The notes beneath the pieces are model-generated. The model was not told the DNA's origin. It searched no databases and worked only from the letters and a program-made list of their open reading frames with translations. This document shows positions 33,626 through 35,930 of a DNA stretch of 35,930 nt, piece by piece. Each line of letters begins with the position of its first letter. Position 1 is the first letter of the stretch. A program made the position numbers and the translations under genes. Source of the stretch: Thermoplasmatales archaeon ex4484_6 (GTDB taxonomy: Archaea; Thermoplasmatota; Penumbrarchaeia; Penumbrarchaeales; Penumbrarchaeaceae); the NCBI GenBank assembly GCA_002254385.1, contig NJDO01000016.1:1-35930 (forward strand), given 5' to 3'.

Positions 33626-34305
33626 TGAACATCTACGAGATAAGGAATGTTGAGGTGGCCCTCGGAAGGAAGAAGGTCCTGAAAGGGATAGACCTTGATG
33701 TCCGGAAGGGGGAGATAATGGCGCTGGTGGGTCCTTCCGGAAGCGGCAAGACCACCCTTCTTCGCTGTCTCAACAGATTGATAGACCCGGATTCCGGGAG
33801 TATAAGGTTCGAAGGCAAGGATATCCGCTCCATCGACCCCGTCGAACTAAGAAGGAGCGCCGTCCTTGTTCCCCAGGAGAGCATAATGCTCGATGGAACG
33901 GTGGAGAACAACATCCTCTACGGTCCAAGGATCGCGGGAGCTTCCCGGAAGGTGGATGTCGCCGGATGCCTCGAGGATGCTGGGCTTCCCCCGAGGATGT
34001 CCGGGAGGGAAGCTTCAAGGCTTTCCGGCGGGGAGAAGAAGAGGGTGGCCCTTGCAAGGGCCCTTGCACTCGAGCCCCGGGTTCTTCTCCTTGACGAGCC
34101 CACCGTCGGGGTGGATCCGAGGAAGGTGGATCAGGTCGAGAGAACCATCCTGCAGTTCTCCGAAAGAAGAAGATTGACAGTTGTATGGGTCACGCATGAT
34201 GTACCCCAGGCCATGAGGGTCTCGACAAGGATAGCGAATCTGAAGGACGGGAGGGTGAGGGAAGTGAAGGAGACGTCGGAATTCGAATGGGAGGGAGTCT
34301 ATTGA
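33625..34305 (+). CDS. ABC transporter ATP-binding protein (FetA-like)
   Basis: Walker A GPSGSGKTT, signature LSGGEKKRVALARALA, Walker B VLLLDEPT; start overlaps padR stop (TAATG). Confidence 0.92.
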   Translation: MNIYEIRNVEVALGRKKVLKGIDLDVRKGEIMALVGPSGSGKTTLLRCLNRLIDPDSGSIRFEGKDIRSIDPVELRRSAVLVPQESIMLDGTVENNILYGPRIAGASRKVDVAGCLEDAGLPPRMSGREASRLSGGEKKRVALARALALEPRVLLLDEPTVGVDPRKVDQVERTILQFSERRRLTVVWVTHDVPQAMRVSTRIANLKDGRVREVKETSEFEWEGVY

Positions 34306-35096
34306 CAGGAATACCGTACACGCCCGAGGAGGGGGCCCTGGTCCTTGCCGGAGCCTCTGTACTGCTCATTGTGGTGCTGCTGATATCCGTATGGAAGAAG
34401 ATGGGGATCGGCAGGGAGTTCGTTGTGGGCCTCTTGATGGGGGGTGCCCAGCTCTTCGGGATCGCCGTTCTGTTGACGTTCCTTTTCAGGTTCGATGATG
34501 ACGTGAGGATCTGGTTCCCTCCCGTTATCGTGCTGATCGGTCTGATGGCGGTCATAGGCGGGAGGAGGTCCGCGAAGAGAGCTTCAGGGATGCCCGGTGC
34601 CGTAAGGATAACCACTCCCGCCATCATTGCAGGGGCAGCCGTTTCGCTCACCGTCCTTGCCCTGTCCCGGGCCATGCCTCTCAAACCCCAGTTCATCGTT
34701 CCCCTTGCCGGCATGGCATTCGGGAACTCCATGACCATATGCTCCCTGGCACTTGATCGTCTCGTCAGGGAGTTCGAGATGAACAGGGCCGCCATAGAGA
34801 CCAGGCTGTCCCTCGGAGCCTCCTCGAAACAGGCCATGGAGGATCTGTCCAGAAGATGTGTTCGGGCAGCACTGATACCGACAATTGACAGATTGAAGAC
34901 CCTGGGGATCATATTCATCCCCGGGGCGATGGCCGGACTCCTTATAGCCGGGACGGATCCCCTCGTTGCGGCGGAGTACCAGCTCATAGTCTACCTGATG
35001 ATAGTGGGAGGCGGCATCGTCACGTCCCTCATCGTGGCAGTCCTCTCGAGGAGCAGGTTCTTCAATGAGAATGAACAGGTAAGGGACTGGATATGA
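34287..35096 (+). CDS. ABC transporter permease, UPF0014/FetB-like
   Basis: Multi-TM protein with PLAGMAFGNSMTICSLALDRLVREFEMNRAAIETRLSLGASSKQAM...RAALIPTIDRLKTLGIIFIPGAMAGLLIAGTDPLVAAEYQ. Confidence 0.85.
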   Translation: MGGSLLTGIPYTPEEGALVLAGASVLLIVVLLISVWKKMGIGREFVVGLLMGGAQLFGIAVLLTFLFRFDDDVRIWFPPVIVLIGLMAVIGGRRSAKRASGMPGAVRITTPAIIAGAAVSLTVLALSRAMPLKPQFIVPLAGMAFGNSMTICSLALDRLVREFEMNRAAIETRLSLGASSKQAMEDLSRRCVRAALIPTIDRLKTLGIIFIPGAMAGLLIAGTDPLVAAEYQLIVYLMIVGGGIVTSLIVAVLSRSRFFNENEQVRDWI

Positions 35097-35805
35097 TCGG
35101 GTCGTTCCGAGGTCCTTCCATGCATGATATTATCCTGTCCATTATCTCCTTCCTTTCTCTTGAAAGGTAGAACATGTGGCCTCCGCGGTAGGTGTATCTG
35201 ATCATGTCCCTTCTTTCTATTGCGGAGATGGAGACGATCCGATCGGCGGGAGAATAGAAGACGATATCGTCCTTCCTGGGCTCCGGCATTCCGAGCTGGG
35301 CCTTCCGCATCTCGTGCACCGTCTTCGGAAGGATGTATTCGGGTATGCCGTACATCTCCTCGTCTGTTGCCAGGGGGCCCGCATCCTCCTTTTCGAAATG
35401 TCTCTTCAGGGGAGGCATGTTGATCCTTGCAAGAAGTGACAGAGCCGTTGTAAGGCCCCTGAATTCCAGTCTGTCGCTTATACCCCAGAAGGGACTGAGA
35501 TAGACGGTCCGGGAGCTCCCCTCGAGGTATGCGGCTGTCAGACCCCCGAGGGAGAACCCCGCCGTAATATGATCTCCAAGGGAAGCTCCTACCTCCCTTG
35601 CGGGTTCCACCAGCTCCTTCTTGAAATCCCTGATCACCACGGGGAGCTGTATGTAGATCACCCCGAACCCGGCTTCCGTGAACCGGTTCAGGGCCCATTT
35701 GATTCCGGGCTGGGAAAGATTCCCTCCGAATCCGTGGATGAAGAGGAGCTTCCTCCTTCCCGAGGAATAGTCCACGGCCTTGAATCCCTGCGGGATGCTG
35801 GGCAT
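35062..35805 (-). CDS. Alpha/beta hydrolase-fold protein
   Basis: KLLFIHGFGGNLSQPG; nucleophile elbow TAGFSLGGLTAAYL; YSPADRIVS and GGHMFY late motifs. Confidence 0.82.
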   Translation of the reverse strand: MPSIPQGFKAVDYSSGRRKLLFIHGFGGNLSQPGIKWALNRFTEAGFGVIYIQLPVVIRDFKKELVEPAREVGASLGDHITAGFSLGGLTAAYLEGSSRTVYLSPFWGISDRLEFRGLTTALSLLARINMPPLKRHFEKEDAGPLATDEEMYGIPEYILPKTVHEMRKAQLGMPEPRKDDIVFYSPADRIVSISAIERRDMIRYTYRGGHMFYLSRERKEIMDRIISCMEGPRNDPIISSPLPVHSH

Positions 35806-35930
35806 GAGGGGGAATCGGGAGCCTGGATGAAATCATTTTCGGGAGGTGGGGTGGAGCTCCCGATCCCGATGATGACGGAATAGACCTTGGGAATAAGCGG
35901 GAATTTTTTAAATATGGAGCAAATCCATTT

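Overview
This 35.9 kb window is a dense, typical archaeal chromosomal segment. The Shine-Dalgarno-like motifs (GGTGAT), TATA boxes and gene families suggest Thermoplasmatota, but that placement is inference. I found no CRISPR array, rRNA, convincing tRNA or transposable element. Recognisable genes: a ThiI/THUMP-like protein without a PP-loop, coupled to an AmmeMemoRadiSam-type radical SAM; a frameshifted DUF72 gene; Zn-ribbon proteins; the NAD(P)H-hydrate repair enzyme; a fused HcnA-type FAD/Fe-S oxidoreductase plus a DAO partner; carbamate kinase; a KamA-family radical SAM; thioredoxin; a SPASM radical SAM (AF1577-like); AspRS; several large single-span surface proteins; a 983-aa helical-repeat protein; a hexapeptide acyltransferase; a TctA-like permease with a frameshifted OB-fold partner; a glutaredoxin-like PDO; a PAS histidine kinase; a PadR + ABC (FetAB-like) operon; and an alpha/beta hydrolase. 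The observations most worth following up are: (i) an H-type pseudoknot candidate filling the 5'UTR of the 698-aa surface protein; (ii) a ~65-aa degenerate helical repeat (at least 9 copies) in the 983-aa protein, whose N-terminus is probably mis-framed; (iii) the PP-loop-less ThiI homologue; (iv) a perfect 7-5-7 dyad between the TATA box and start codon of padR. No element here is conclusively a new system; the novelty claims are hypotheses with stated tests.
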